Of a DNA stretch of 64,000 bases, positions 53,613-63,330 are shown in pieces; positions within the stretch are counted from its first letter, which is position 1; the number at the start of each line of letters is the position of its first letter. Made by a program: the position numbers and the translations under genes. Origin of the DNA: Arthrobacter rhombi (GTDB lineage: Bacteria; Actinomycetota; Actinomycetes; Actinomycetales; Micrococcaceae); the NCBI RefSeq assembly GCF_900163545.1, contig NZ_FUHW01000037.1, positions 36,947-100,946 of the forward strand. The letters are read 5' to 3'. The notes beneath the pieces were generated by a model. That model ran no database searches. It worked only from the letters and a program-made list of their open reading frames with translations, and was not told the DNA's origin.

Positions 53613-54851
53613 GTGAGCAGCTCTGATCCTTCCCGCCAGAAATCGGTGTGGCGCGCCCCCGGAATGCCGGCGCTACTGTCCCTGACGGCCGCCGGTTTCG
53701 CCGGATTCGCCGCCCTGCTGCCCATGGCCCCGCTCTGGGCAGTCCACGGTGGAGCTGATGAGGCCGGTTCCGGCCTCGTTAATGGCGCCCTCCTGCTGGC
53801 CACCGTCCTCACCCAGGGTTTCGTCCCGCGGCTGCTGCAACGACTGGGAACGGGCCGAGTTCTCGCCGCGGGTCTGCTGCTCCTCGGCGGACCCTCCCTC
53901 CTGATGCTCATCTCCGATCAGCTCGGTTGGATCCTGGCGCTGTCGTTGATCCGTGGGGTGGGGTTCGGAATCTTGACGGTCACCGGTTCCGCTGCGGTCG
54001 CCCATCTGGTGGCACCGGCGAGGCATGGCGCAGCCATCGGGGCCTATGGCGCGGCGATCGCCGTACCCCAACTGCTCCTGTTACCTGCCGGTCCGTGGCT
54101 GGCCGACACGATCGGTTTCTGGGCGGTTTTCGCCCTGGGAACCCTGCCGCTGCTGGGCATCGCGGCAGCCCCCCGGTTGGCCCAGGCCCTACGTGTCCGC
54201 GAAGCCGAACAGGCCCGTCGCCGCCGGGCCCAAGAGCTCGACCTGCCCGCCGAGGGCACCACGGCGACAGCCGGGCGGCGGCTCCCCCGGCTTCCGGGTG
54301 GACTCTTCCAACCGATGATCCTGCTCCTTGCCGTGACCCTCGCCGGTGGCGCACTGATCACCTTCGTCCCGCAAATGAGCTCCTCCCCCGCCGCAACGAC
54401 CGGGGGTCTGGCCCTGCTGACCGCCACCGCTGCCGTCAGCCGGTGGCGCCTGGGAGCCCTGGCCGATCGGCATGGGACGAAAGCCTTCCTCTGGCCGCTG
54501 GTGCTGCTCACCTGTCTCGGACTCGTGCTGGCAGCCCTCGCGGTGAAGGATCAAGACGCGACCCGGGTCCCCCTGCTCCTGGTGGCCATGACGATCATCG
54601 GCATCACCTATGGCGGTCTACAGAACCTCACCTTGCTGCTCTCCCTTTCGGCAGTACGGCCAGCGCAGTATGGGACGGCGAGCGCCGTCTGGAACATGGG
54701 CTTTGATGCCGGAACCGGTCTGGGATCGGTGCTCGTGGGAGCCCTGGCCGCGGGGCTGTCCTTCCCCATCGCCCTGTTGGTGGCCGCCGGAATCTCGCTG
54801 GCCACTCTGCCGCTGGCGCTGATGCGCCAACGCGCGGCTCCTTCGGCCTAA
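53613..54851 (+). CDS. MFS transporter
   Basis: A 412-aa protein with 12 predicted helices. A basic cytoplasmic loop at about 195-235 divides two six-helix halves, and ALADRHGTKAFLWPL is the loop 8-9 motif. GTG 53613 opens directly before the first cytoplasmic segment; the TTG upstream adds six residues. It looks like a drug/H+ or uncharacterised exporter (YfcJ-like). Because it shares a control region with the polyol dehydrogenase it could move a sugar alcohol, but its sequence does not support a sugar importer class. Confidence 0.8.
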   Translation: MSSSDPSRQKSVWRAPGMPALLSLTAAGFAGFAALLPMAPLWAVHGGADEAGSGLVNGALLLATVLTQGFVPRLLQRLGTGRVLAAGLLLLGGPSLLMLISDQLGWILALSLIRGVGFGILTVTGSAAVAHLVAPARHGAAIGAYGAAIAVPQLLLLPAGPWLADTIGFWAVFALGTLPLLGIAAAPRLAQALRVREAEQARRRRAQELDLPAEGTTATAGRRLPRLPGGLFQPMILLLAVTLAGGALITFVPQMSSSPAATTGGLALLTATAAVSRWRLGALADRHGTKAFLWPLVLLTCLGLVLAALAVKDQDATRVPLLLVAMTIIGITYGGLQNLTLLLSLSAVRPAQYGTASAVWNMGFDAGTGLGSVLVGALAAGLSFPIALLVAAGISLATLPLALMRQRAAPSA

Positions 54852-54860
54852 ACTCAGGGG

Positions 54861-55679
54861 ATGAAGAACACCGACAAGGCCGCCGTCGAGGCCCGCAAGG
54901 CAGTCCGCAGCGAATGGTTCGAACGCGCGGCACGGCTTGGCTTCGTGGCCAACGGCATCCTGCATGCCATGCTGGGCTTCCTGACCTTGAATGTCGCCTT
55001 GGCGCGTGGCGGGGATGCCGACCAGTCGGGCGCCATGAGGACGCTCTCCGCACAGCCCGGTGGCGAGATCCTGATTTGGATCTGCTTCCTGGGCTGCCTC
55101 CTGTTGGCGGTCTGGAGCCTGGCCCAGGCCATCGTTCCCAGCCAGAAGGGCCTCGGTTTCATCGTCAAACAGGCGGGCACCGGCGTCGTCTTCGCGGCCA
55201 TCGGCACCACGTTCGGCAGCTACGCCCTCGGCGCCGGAAAGGACTCCTCCCAACAGAGCACGTCCATTTCGGCCACCCTCATGTCCTCACCCGCCGGAAG
55301 CGTCGCCCTGATCATCGCCGGCCTGGTCGTCATCGGCGTCGGGATCTATTTCATCTACTCCGGCGTGGCCAGAAAGTTCACCAAGAGCCTGCGCCGGCCC
55401 TCCAGCGCCACGGTGCAGCGCACCCTGATGATCCTAGGCACCGCGGGTTACGTGGCCAAGGGGCTGACTCTGGCCGCGCTGGGACTGCTGATCGTCGTCT
55501 CCACGGCGCAACACGACCCCGAGGATTCCACCGGCCTCGATGGTGCCCTCAAGGCAGTGCGCGATCAGCCGTTTGGTTCCTTCGCCCTCATCGCGATCGC
55601 CGTCGGCCTGATGGCCTACGCGGTCTTCTTGTTCATGCGCTCGCGCTATGACGAGATGAAACAGGGTGCCGGGCTCTAG
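54861..55679 (+). CDS. DUF1206 membrane protein
   Basis: A 272-aa protein with six helices in three repeated pairs, matching the DUF1206 family: FERAARLGFVANGILHAMLGFL, then GTAGYVAKGLTLAALGLL and a final FGSFALIAIAVGLMAYAVF. This three-fold repeat of a GYxxKG-like motif is diagnostic. The function is unknown. Its stop codon shares CTAG with that of the opposing CoA-binding gene. Confidence 0.9.
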   Translation: MKNTDKAAVEARKAVRSEWFERAARLGFVANGILHAMLGFLTLNVALARGGDADQSGAMRTLSAQPGGEILIWICFLGCLLLAVWSLAQAIVPSQKGLGFIVKQAGTGVVFAAIGTTFGSYALGAGKDSSQQSTSISATLMSSPAGSVALIIAGLVVIGVGIYFIYSGVARKFTKSLRRPSSATVQRTLMILGTAGYVAKGLTLAALGLLIVVSTAQHDPEDSTGLDGALKAVRDQPFGSFALIAIAVGLMAYAVFLFMRSRYDEMKQGAGL

Positions 55680-56464
55680 GAGCGCATCAGGTTGCGCCGC
55701 TCGATCGCCGGGCAGGCGTCCATGACCACATCCAGTCCGGCGGCCGTGGCGCGGGCCGCTGCGGCTTCATCGATGACCCCGACCTGGAGCCACACGGCCT
55801 TCGCGCCGATGTCGATGGCCTGGTCGACGATGGCGCCGACCTTCTGCGAGTTCACGAAGCAGTCCACGACGTCGATGGTCCCGGGGATCTCATCGAGCCG
55901 GGTGTAGCCCCGCTCCCCGTGGACGGTGTCCCCCTTCAGCGAGACCGGGACGATGTCCATGCCCAGGTCGTCACGCACGATCCGCGCCACCCCGACGGCG
56001 GCTCGCATCGGATTATTGGACAGACCGACGATGGCCCAACGGGCCGGGGTGGTGAGCAGACGCCGGATGGTGTCCGGATCGTTGATGTGGTGCTGGCGCA
56101 GCTGTGGACCGTCGGTCCCGCCATCACCGAGTACCGGCTCGCGCAGCACCGGTTCGGAAAGCACCGGATCGGACACGTTCAGGACCGGCTCAGTGGTGCG
56201 CAGCTGCGGATCGGTGGTGCCCAACGGTGGTCCTTCGACCTCGGGAACCTCCGGTTCAACGACGGCTCCGCGACGGCCGGTCCCCGCAAGATCGAGACCT
56301 GGCGGTGCCGATTCCCCGGGGGTGGACGGCGGACGGACCGGTGCCGCGGGGATGTCGACATCGGCAATATCGGCCTCCGGGATATCGGCTGCGGGGATCT
56401 CCAGATCGGGGATCCCTGCCAGCTCGGCATCGGACGGTGGGTTCTGCGGTGCTGGTTCCGTCAT
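55676..56464 (-). CDS. CoA-binding domain protein (YccU-like) with repetitive N-terminal extension
   Basis: A 262-aa protein. Residues 125-262 are a compact CoA-binding Rossmann domain (WAIVGLSNNPMRAAVGVAR, then GIDVVDCFVNSQKV-like and GAKAVWLQVGVIDEAAA). Residues 1-120 are low complexity with near-repeats of the type IPxADIP and EPVLxxP, rich in Pro, Glu and Asp, not found in ordinary YccU proteins of about 140 aa. ATG 56464 is the only start that excludes Arg-rich upstream sequence. The extension may be a flexible interaction tail. Confidence 0.82.
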   Translation of the reverse strand: MTEPAPQNPPSDAELAGIPDLEIPAADIPEADIADVDIPAAPVRPPSTPGESAPPGLDLAGTGRRGAVVEPEVPEVEGPPLGTTDPQLRTTEPVLNVSDPVLSEPVLREPVLGDGGTDGPQLRQHHINDPDTIRRLLTTPARWAIVGLSNNPMRAAVGVARIVRDDLGMDIVPVSLKGDTVHGERGYTRLDEIPGTIDVVDCFVNSQKVGAIVDQAIDIGAKAVWLQVGVIDEAAAARATAAGLDVVMDACPAIERRNLMRS

Positions 56465-56496
56465 GGCCCCCACCTTACAAGGCCCACCGGCGCCCG

Positions 56497-57909
56497 TCAG
56501 CCCACCGGGGCCGCCTGCTGGGTGGCAGCTGCCGAGTGCTTGGAGAACGCTCCCCGGTAGGCGGCGGCCGGGTGGTTGGCCTCCAGGGTGGCCGTCCTGC
56601 CGAAGACCTTTTCCCGCAGGGTCCCGGGTGCGTACTCGCTTTGGGCCAGACCGCGGGCCCGCAGTTCTGGAAGGACCCCCTCGATGAAGTCGGTATAGGA
56701 GCCGGGAAGGATCTGGTTGATGATGTTGACCCCATTGATCCCGGCATCCTGCCACCGCTCAAGTTCGTCGACGATTTGTTCCGGGGTACCGGCGATCTGT
56801 TGTGCTTTCGCCCGCGAGCGGGCCAGATCTCCGACGGTCGGCTTACCGCCGGGTACCGAGGCGATGACCGCCTCGAGGACCCCGCGTGCCCCTTCGGTTT
56901 CGATATCGCCCAGCGGGGTGTCCAAGTCCAGGCCCCCGAGGTCCACGCCGATGCCCCCGCCGATATGCGCGATCAGGGCGTGGGGGTCCAGGTACTGGTC
57001 ATATTCGGTCTCCTTGCGCTTGACCTCTGCCTCGGTGCTGCCCACGACGAAGGACAGCCCGGCGAAGATCTTCGCGTCCCCCGGCGACCTGCCCGCTGCG
57101 GCTTCGGCCGCCCGGATGGCCGTTGCTTGTTTGCGCACGTAATCGGTGTTCGGGGCGAACAGGAACGTGGCCTCGGCATGGGCCGCGGCGAAGGCCTTAC
57201 CACGCGGTGAGCTGCCGGCTTGGAAGAGGAACGGGGTGCGCTGCGGGCTCGGCGAGGACAAATGCGGGCCTTCGATGGAATAGCGGGGGCCTTCATGGTG
57301 GATCTTGTTCACCAGGGCCGGGTCGGCATAGCGACCGGTCTGCTTATCGGCCAGCACAGCCCCATCCGCCCAGGACCCTTCCCATAGTTTATAGACGGCG
57401 GACACGTATTCCTCGGCCCAGTCATAGCGGTCTGCGTGGGCGGCCAGACCCGTGGCCCCGAAGTTGCGGTGGGAGTTCTCCAACACGCTGGTCACGATGT
57501 TCCAGGCGACCCGGCCTCCGGAGAGATGATCGAGGGTGGAGAACTGGCGGGCCATCTGGAACGGGTCGGACTGCACCACTGAGCTGGTCAGCGCCAACCC
57601 GATCTGAGAGGTGGTCGCGGCCAGGGCGGAGGCCAGCACCAGCGGGTCATTGGAGGGTACCTGCAGCCCCTTCTCCACCAGCGAGGCCCACCCTCCCTCA
57701 TGGTCGCCGTAGAGGCCCACCACGTCGGCGAAGAACAGGGCATCGAATTTTGCGTCCTCGAGTTGCCGGGCTAGATCCACCCACAGACCGAGCTCGTTAT
57801 AGCGGTGCTGTTGGGCCTCGGGGTGACGCCACTGGCCTCCCAGGATGTGGCTCGGGGTGTTCATCAAAAAGGCGCTCAGCAGCAGACGCGGGCGTTGGTT
57901 GGTGCTCAT
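56497..57909 (-). CDS. LLM-class flavin monooxygenase (NtaA/SnaA/DszA family), copy A
   Basis: A 470-aa FMNH2-dependent monooxygenase. FALFFADVVG-like segment near 50-60, SGGRVAWNIVTSVLENSHRNFG near 130, and QAGSSPRGKAFAAAHAEATF near 230 are family blocks that hold FMN. Members cleave C-S, C-N or C-P bonds; DszA opens a sulfone and NtaA oxidises nitrilotriacetate. Its start overlaps the preceding acyl-CoA-dehydrogenase-like gene by 4 nt, and a SAM riboswitch heads the operon, so the substrate is probably an organosulfur compound used as a sulfur source. Confidence 0.9.
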   Translation of the reverse strand: MSTNQRPRLLLSAFLMNTPSHILGGQWRHPEAQQHRYNELGLWVDLARQLEDAKFDALFFADVVGLYGDHEGGWASLVEKGLQVPSNDPLVLASALAATTSQIGLALTSSVVQSDPFQMARQFSTLDHLSGGRVAWNIVTSVLENSHRNFGATGLAAHADRYDWAEEYVSAVYKLWEGSWADGAVLADKQTGRYADPALVNKIHHEGPRYSIEGPHLSSPSPQRTPFLFQAGSSPRGKAFAAAHAEATFLFAPNTDYVRKQATAIRAAEAAAGRSPGDAKIFAGLSFVVGSTEAEVKRKETEYDQYLDPHALIAHIGGGIGVDLGGLDLDTPLGDIETEGARGVLEAVIASVPGGKPTVGDLARSRAKAQQIAGTPEQIVDELERWQDAGINGVNIINQILPGSYTDFIEGVLPELRARGLAQSEYAPGTLREKVFGRTATLEANHPAAAYRGAFSKHSAAATQQAAPVG

Positions 57910-59174
57910 GCTCGGGTGGTGTCCTTCGGAGTCGTGGTGGCTTCACCGATGCTGTTCAGGCCGATGGGGATGGTGCCGTTGATGTGGAAGTCACCGACGG
58001 AGCGGGCCTTGAAGGCCGCCGGGTTGTGGGTGGCCACCGTGCGGGCGTTGCGCCAGTGCCGGTCCAAGGATTTTCCGCGGCTGGTGGCGGAGGCCCCGGT
58101 CACGTCGAAAAGGGCCCCTGCGGCATCGAGGACCAGCGGCGGGACAGTCACCTGGGCTTTCTGCACGGCGATTTCGGCGCGCAGGAACGCCGCTTCCGTG
58201 TCCAGGGCCACAGCCGGATCGACGGCGGCGTCCAGGTCGCGGGCCGCTGCAGCAACCACTGCTTCGGCGGCATAGACCCGTGCGGCGAGGGTGCCGACAT
58301 GTTCCTGGATCTGTGCGTCATCGCGGAAGAGTCCACCGGATCCGGTGTTGAACGTCCGGGTGCGGGCGGCGACGAGTTCGGAGGCGTCGCGCAGCGCGGC
58401 CCGCCCAATCCCGGCCAGCACGGCGAGCAGCACGAGCTGGAAGAACGCCGGTTCCAGCGTGCTGGTGACCTTGCGGGAAATGATGTTTGCAGACTCGACG
58501 GCCACGTTGTCGAAGATCGCGGTTCCGGTGCCGGTCAACGGTTGGCCGAAGCCGTCCCAGTCATCGTGGATGGTCACCCCGTCGGCCCCGACCGGAACGA
58601 CGGCGTACTGCCGGCCTTCGACACCTTCGGTGCTGGCCATCACGACCACCCAGTCGGCGAAGATGCTGCCGGTGGTGTAGTACTTCGCACCGTTGAGGAC
58701 CCATCCGCCGTCGTGCTCGCTCAGTTTCGTTGCCGTGGTGCCCAGGGCGTTGCCACCGCGTTCGGTGGCCGCATTGCCGAAGATCTGCCCGGCCAGCACC
58801 CGCGGGAACCAGGTGTTGCGGAAGTCCCGCGGCTGCAAGGCGATGGTTTCGACGAAGGAAAAATGTGATCGCAGCAGATGGGCCACGTTGGAATCGGCGG
58901 CAGCCAATTCCACCAGCAGCCGGAACAGGTGTTCATGGTTCACCGGGTCCCCGCCGTATTCGGCCGGCACCCGCAAGGTGGTGAAACCGGCCTCCTGCAG
59001 CCACCCGACTTGTTCGAAGGGAAGCACATGGTCCTGTTCGCGGGCGACGGCGTCGACGGCGATGGCATCGAAGACGGGGCGGAAGCGTGCGGCCAGGGCA
59101 AGATAGCGGGCTTCGGAGCCCTCCGGAACGGGGGTGTCGAAGGCCGGTGGGGTGGTGGTGGTGGTTTCACTCAT
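57906..59174 (-). CDS. Acyl-CoA dehydrogenase-like flavin monooxygenase (DszC/SfnB-like), copy A
   Basis: A 422-aa protein of the acyl-CoA dehydrogenase fold. GWVLNGAKYYTTGSIFADW near 145 and the ending SLDRHWRNARTVATHNPAAFKARSVGDF match DszC/SfnB-type monooxygenases rather than beta-oxidation dehydrogenases, lacking the usual catalytic Glu context. They insert oxygen into sulfides or sulfones with FMNH2. ATG 59174 is the true start; the frame extends upstream only as a shadow. Coupled to the LLM enzyme (ATGA overlap) and 9 nt after the MFS gene. Confidence 0.88.
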   Translation of the reverse strand: MSETTTTTPPAFDTPVPEGSEARYLALAARFRPVFDAIAVDAVAREQDHVLPFEQVGWLQEAGFTTLRVPAEYGGDPVNHEHLFRLLVELAAADSNVAHLLRSHFSFVETIALQPRDFRNTWFPRVLAGQIFGNAATERGGNALGTTATKLSEHDGGWVLNGAKYYTTGSIFADWVVVMASTEGVEGRQYAVVPVGADGVTIHDDWDGFGQPLTGTGTAIFDNVAVESANIISRKVTSTLEPAFFQLVLLAVLAGIGRAALRDASELVAARTRTFNTGSGGLFRDDAQIQEHVGTLAARVYAAEAVVAAAARDLDAAVDPAVALDTEAAFLRAEIAVQKAQVTVPPLVLDAAGALFDVTGASATSRGKSLDRHWRNARTVATHNPAAFKARSVGDFHINGTIPIGLNSIGEATTTPKDTTRA

Positions 59175-59182
59175 GGTCGTTC

Positions 59183-60532
59183 CTAACTGACGAGGGTATG
59201 TTCGGGCTCGGAGACGGGGCAGGCGTCTTGGCGTGCGTCCAGATCCCGCGCACTGGTTTCGGGGGAAAGCAGGGTGGTGACGACGGTGAGCGCGCCGACG
59301 GCAACGAAGTAGGCGATGACCCAGAACGGGCTGCCGCCGCCGGCGGCCAGCAGCGCGGTGGCCACCAGCGGGGCCAGGCCACCGCCCAGGACTGAACCGA
59401 TCTGATAGCCGATGGACACCCCGGAAAAGCGGACCCGGGTGTCGAAGAGCTCGGAGAAGAACGCCGCCTGCGGCCCATACATCGCATCGTGGCCGATGTT
59501 CATGCCCAGCACGACGGTCAGCACGATCAGCACGAAGCTGCCGGTATCGAGCAGCGGGAAGGCGATCAGGGCAACCAGGATGCTGAATATCCCGCCGAAG
59601 AGGTAGGTGCGCCGGCGCCCGATCCTGTCCGATACCCAGCCCCAGAACGGGACGGTGACCAGTCCGAGGGCGGAGGCGATGAGAATGGCCTGCAACCCGG
59701 TTTCGCGGCTGATTCCGCCCTGGGCCAGGTAGGTCAGGATGAAGACCGTGTAGACGTAGTAGAACGCGTTCTGGGCGATGCGCAGCCCGGTGGTCAGGGC
59801 GACCTGGCGGGGATGGGTGCGCAGCGATTCCAGCACCGGGCGGCGGGAGACCTGCTGCGTTTGAACGACCTGCTTGAAGGAGGCGCTGTCCTCGATCTTC
59901 AGCCGCACCACGAGCCCGACGGCGACCAGCAGGATGCTCGCCAGGAACGGCAGCCTCCACCCCCAGGCCAGATAGGCGGCATCCGGCAGAGCCGATTCCA
60001 GACCCAACAGCACCGCGGTGGCCAGCAGCATTCCCGCGCTCGGACCGATCTGGGTGGCGCTGCTGGTCAGCCCGCGACGCCCGGGGGCAGCGTGTTCGAC
60101 GGTCATCAGGGCCGCTCCGGCCCATTCGGCCCCGTAGCCGATGCCCTGGGCCACCCGCAGGATCAGCAGGAGGGCCGGCGCAATCCATCCGGCGGTGTCG
60201 TGGGTGGGCAGCAAACCGATCGCCGTGGTGGCGATTCCTGTCAGCAGCAGGGAGGCAACCAGCACGGTCTTGCGTCCGATCCGGTCCCCGTAGTGCCCTC
60301 CGAGCAGCCCACCGATGGGGCGGGCGATGAAGCCGACGGCGTAGGTCGCGAAGGCGGCCATCGTCCCGACCAGGGGATCTGCCGGGGCGAAGAACAGCGG
60401 GCCGAAGACGGTCGCCGCAGCGAGCCCGTAGAGCACGAAGTCGTAGCCCTCGATCGTGGTGCCGATGAAACTGGCGACGGCGACGCGAGAACGCATCCTG
60501 CGGGTTGGCGGGGTGGGGGTGGAGATAGTCAT
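59183..60532 (-). CDS. MFS transporter (MHS/shikimate-type), sulfur cluster
   Basis: A 449-aa 12-helix MHS-family transporter: ASFIGTTIEGYDFVLYGLAA in helix 1, GHYGDRIGRKTVLVASLLL in loop 2-3 and RVAQGIGYGAEWAGAALM near helix 4. AAAGGA stands 8 nt before ATG 60532. A SAM riboswitch precedes it directly, so it is expressed when S-adenosylmethionine is low. It probably imports the organosulfur substrate of the following monooxygenase pair. Confidence 0.9.
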   Translation of the reverse strand: MTISTPTPPTRRMRSRVAVASFIGTTIEGYDFVLYGLAAATVFGPLFFAPADPLVGTMAAFATYAVGFIARPIGGLLGGHYGDRIGRKTVLVASLLLTGIATTAIGLLPTHDTAGWIAPALLLILRVAQGIGYGAEWAGAALMTVEHAAPGRRGLTSSATQIGPSAGMLLATAVLLGLESALPDAAYLAWGWRLPFLASILLVAVGLVVRLKIEDSASFKQVVQTQQVSRRPVLESLRTHPRQVALTTGLRIAQNAFYYVYTVFILTYLAQGGISRETGLQAILIASALGLVTVPFWGWVSDRIGRRRTYLFGGIFSILVALIAFPLLDTGSFVLIVLTVVLGMNIGHDAMYGPQAAFFSELFDTRVRFSGVSIGYQIGSVLGGGLAPLVATALLAAGGGSPFWVIAYFVAVGALTVVTTLLSPETSARDLDARQDACPVSEPEHTLVS

Positions 60533-60544
60533 GAGGGGTCCTTT

Positions 60545-60628
60545 CCATCGGTCCCGGCGGAAGCACCTGCCCGAAACGGGTGGTTGCTGCGGAGTCAACG
60601 AGCCAGGTCTCTCGTCCGCTCTGGATGG
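60545..60628 (-). promoter_or_regulatory. SAM-I (S-box) riboswitch upstream of MFS/ACAD/LLM operon
   Basis: On the minus strand the P1 strands are CCATC (60628-60624) and GATGG (60549-60545). Between them lie the conserved AGAG, the kink-turn/P2 block CTGGCTC, then GACTCCG, CAGCAACC, and the P3/P4 GGTGCTT, in S-box order. The 3' P1 strand is followed immediately by the AAAGGA ribosome binding site of the MFS gene, so SAM binding may hinder translation. Confidence 0.85.
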
Positions 60629-60647
60629 TGGTTTTCGGTACTGCGGT

Positions 60648-62057
60648 CTAGCTGGTGGCCAGTTGTGCTCCCGCGAGCCGGTAGTCGGCAGCCCGGTGGC
60701 TGTCCTTGACCCGGTCCCCGGCGCCGAAGAGCTTCTGGCGCAGGGTCCCCGGCGCGTATTCGGTGGGGTAGGCACCCAGGGCCTGCAGTTCGGGGATGAC
60801 GAACTCGACGACGTCCTCGAAGGTTCCCGGGGTGATGGCGTAGGCAATATTGAAGCCGTCCACGTCGGTGTCCTGGACCCACTCAACGAGCTTCGCGGCG
60901 ACCTGGGCCCCGTCACCGACGGTGACCGGGCCGAAACCGCCGACGCCGATCCATTCGGCCAACTGGCGGATGGTCCACGGTTTGCCGTCATCCCCGGAGG
61001 CCTTCTTGAACGTCTCCACCGAGGACTGGATGGCATTGGACTTCACGTCCTCACCGATCACGTCGTCAAGGTCGTACTGTGACATGTCGATTCCGGTCCA
61101 GCCCGAGAGCAGGGCCAGCGACCCGTTGATGTCGGCGTAGGAGGCATAGTCGGCGTATTTGTTCTGCGCCTCCTCGTCCGTGGCAGCGGTGATGATCGTC
61201 TGCATCGTGTAGATCTTCACGTCGTAGCGGTCGCGGCCGGCGGCCTCGACGTTGTCCCGGATCCTCCGCACGGTGTCGGTGAGGATTTCTTTGGTGGGAC
61301 TGTTCACGAAAACCGATTCGGCGTTCGCCCCCGCGAATTCCAGGCCGCGCGGCGAGGCGCCGGCCTGATAGATGACCGGGGTGCGCTGCACCGAGGGTTC
61401 GGTGATGGCGATGCCGGGGACCTTGAAGTACTTGCCCTCGTGGCCGATTTCGTGGACCTTCGACGGGTCGGTATAGACCCCCGTTTCACGGTCGCGGAGC
61501 ACGGCGTCGTCCTCCCAGGAGCCCTCGAGCAGCTTATAGACGACTTCGAGGTACTCATCGGCGTGGTCGTAGCGTTCGTCGTGTTCCATCTGGTCCTCTT
61601 GGCCCATGTTCCTCGCCGCCGAGGGCAGGTAACCGGTCACGACGTTCCAGCCGACGCGGCCGTTGGTCAGGTGGTCCAGGGTCGCCAGTCGGCGGGCGAA
61701 CGGGTAGGGGTGTTCGTAGGCGGTTCCGGCGGTGACCCCGAAGCCCAGGTTCTCGGTGACGGAAGCCATCGCGGAGACCAGCAGGAACGGGTCGTTGACC
61801 GGGACCTGGGCGCCGGCGGAGAGCGGAGTGGAGTTGGTGGATCCGTAGACGTCGTAGGTGCCCAAGACGTCCGCGATGAAGATCCCGTCGAACAGGCCCT
61901 TCTCCAGCGTCTTGGCCAGCTCGGTCCAGTAGCCCAGTTCCTTATAGCGCCACGCCTGGTCCTGCGGATGACGCCACAGTCCCGGCGATTGGTGGACCAC
62001 GCAGTTCATGTCGAAGGCGTTCAGGCGGATCCGACGGCGTGCTGGTGTGGTGCTCAT
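60648..62057 (-). CDS. LLM-class flavin monooxygenase (NtaA/SnaA/DszA family), copy B
   Basis: A 469-aa paralogue of the copy A enzyme. Shared blocks include GVTAGTAYEHPYPFARRLATLDHLTNGRVGW near 110-140 and QAGASPRGLEFAGANAESVF near 230. The two proteins differ throughout, so they are distinct enzymes, probably for different substrates. It is coupled by ATGA to the upstream acyl-CoA-dehydrogenase-like gene and ends near the riboswitch of the next operon. Confidence 0.9.
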   Translation of the reverse strand: MSTTPARRRIRLNAFDMNCVVHQSPGLWRHPQDQAWRYKELGYWTELAKTLEKGLFDGIFIADVLGTYDVYGSTNSTPLSAGAQVPVNDPFLLVSAMASVTENLGFGVTAGTAYEHPYPFARRLATLDHLTNGRVGWNVVTGYLPSAARNMGQEDQMEHDERYDHADEYLEVVYKLLEGSWEDDAVLRDRETGVYTDPSKVHEIGHEGKYFKVPGIAITEPSVQRTPVIYQAGASPRGLEFAGANAESVFVNSPTKEILTDTVRRIRDNVEAAGRDRYDVKIYTMQTIITAATDEEAQNKYADYASYADINGSLALLSGWTGIDMSQYDLDDVIGEDVKSNAIQSSVETFKKASGDDGKPWTIRQLAEWIGVGGFGPVTVGDGAQVAAKLVEWVQDTDVDGFNIAYAITPGTFEDVVEFVIPELQALGAYPTEYAPGTLRQKLFGAGDRVKDSHRAADYRLAGAQLATS

Positions 62058-63319
62058 TTTTCTCCTTCAGGGGTCTTGAGGTCACCGACGGCGCCGAGTT
62101 TGCGCGGCGCCGCGGCGTTGACCTCGTAGTCGCCGACGATGCGGGACTTGTACATGGCGGGGTTGTGGGTCGCTACGGTGCGCGCATTACGCCAGTGGCG
62201 GTCCAGGTTGCAGGCGGCGGAGGTCGCCGAGGCGCCGAGGCCGTCGAAGAGCTGGCTGGTCACCTCGAGCACCAGCGGTTGGATGGCCGACTGGGCGCGG
62301 TTGGCGGCCAGCTCGCAGACAGCGTATTGCTCGGCGGCACTCAGGCCCGGTTGGCCGATCACGGATTCGAGTTCGGCGACGGCGGCCAACAAGATGGCGT
62401 CGATGGCAAAGGCGGTCGACGAGATTTCTCCGACGACCTGCAGGATTTGCGGTTCGTGCCGGGAGGGCAGCCCGGTTCCCGTCGTAAAGGCGCGCTCACG
62501 CAGTTGGGTATGAGCACGGACGTCGGCGAGCACTGCCCGGGCAATACCCGCCTGCACGGCGAGCAGGACCAACTGGAAGATGGCAGATTCCGGATGAATA
62601 TCCAGCACCTCAGGGTCCAATAAGGTATCCACCGGAACCCGCGCGAAGCCGGTGGAACCTGTTCCGGTGAGTTGTTGACCGAACCCGTCCCAATCGTCGT
62701 GGATGACCACCCCCGAATGCTGGGTGGACACCACCGCAATGTGGCGCCCTTCGATCGCCGGTGCCATGGCCGTCACGGCGACCCAGTCGGCGAAGATCGT
62801 CCCGGTGCAGTAGTACTTCTCCCCCGTGAGCAACCAGCCGGCCTCGGAATGTTCGACGGCGGTATTGAGTTGGCCCAGGTCGTTGCCGCCGCGCTCGGTG
62901 TAGGCGTTGCCGACGATCTGCCCGGCCACGAAGCGGGCGAACCAGCGGGTCTTGACTTCCTCGTCGTGAAGCAGCAGCACCGATTCGACGAAGCCAATAT
63001 GGGCACGTAGCAATTGGGCAATCTGCGAGTCGGCCTCCCCCAATTCGATGAGCAGTCGGAAGGAATCCACCAGCGAGGCGCCGAAACCGCCGGCCTCGCG
63101 GGGCACCCGCAAGGCACCGAAGCGGGCCCGGTTGAGCCAGCCGACCTGCTCGAAGGGCAAGATCCGGCGGGCATCGCGTTCGGCTGCCCCGTCGGCAATG
63201 CTCGCGAAGACGGGGCGGAAGACCGCTGCGAGTTCGTCGTAGTGCCCGTCCGCGGGCACACCGGGGGTCAGTTTGATCAGGTGTCGCGGTGTCACGTCAT
63301 CGATCGTCAGGGCTGCCAC
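62054..63319 (-). CDS. Acyl-CoA dehydrogenase-like flavin monooxygenase (DszC/SfnB-like), copy B
   Basis: A 421-aa paralogue of copy A, with GWLLTGEKYYCTGTIFADWVAV near 155 and the same HWRNARTVATHNPAMYKSRIVGDYEVNA ending. The start is GTG 63319, with GGAG 9-12 nt upstream inside the 3' strand of riboswitch helix P1. It is the first gene of the second ACAD-LLM pair and lies directly under riboswitch control. Confidence 0.88.
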   Translation of the reverse strand: MAALTIDDVTPRHLIKLTPGVPADGHYDELAAVFRPVFASIADGAAERDARRILPFEQVGWLNRARFGALRVPREAGGFGASLVDSFRLLIELGEADSQIAQLLRAHIGFVESVLLLHDEEVKTRWFARFVAGQIVGNAYTERGGNDLGQLNTAVEHSEAGWLLTGEKYYCTGTIFADWVAVTAMAPAIEGRHIAVVSTQHSGVVIHDDWDGFGQQLTGTGSTGFARVPVDTLLDPEVLDIHPESAIFQLVLLAVQAGIARAVLADVRAHTQLRERAFTTGTGLPSRHEPQILQVVGEISSTAFAIDAILLAAVAELESVIGQPGLSAAEQYAVCELAANRAQSAIQPLVLEVTSQLFDGLGASATSAACNLDRHWRNARTVATHNPAMYKSRIVGDYEVNAAAPRKLGAVGDLKTPEGEK

Positions 63320-63330
63320 AAAACATCACT

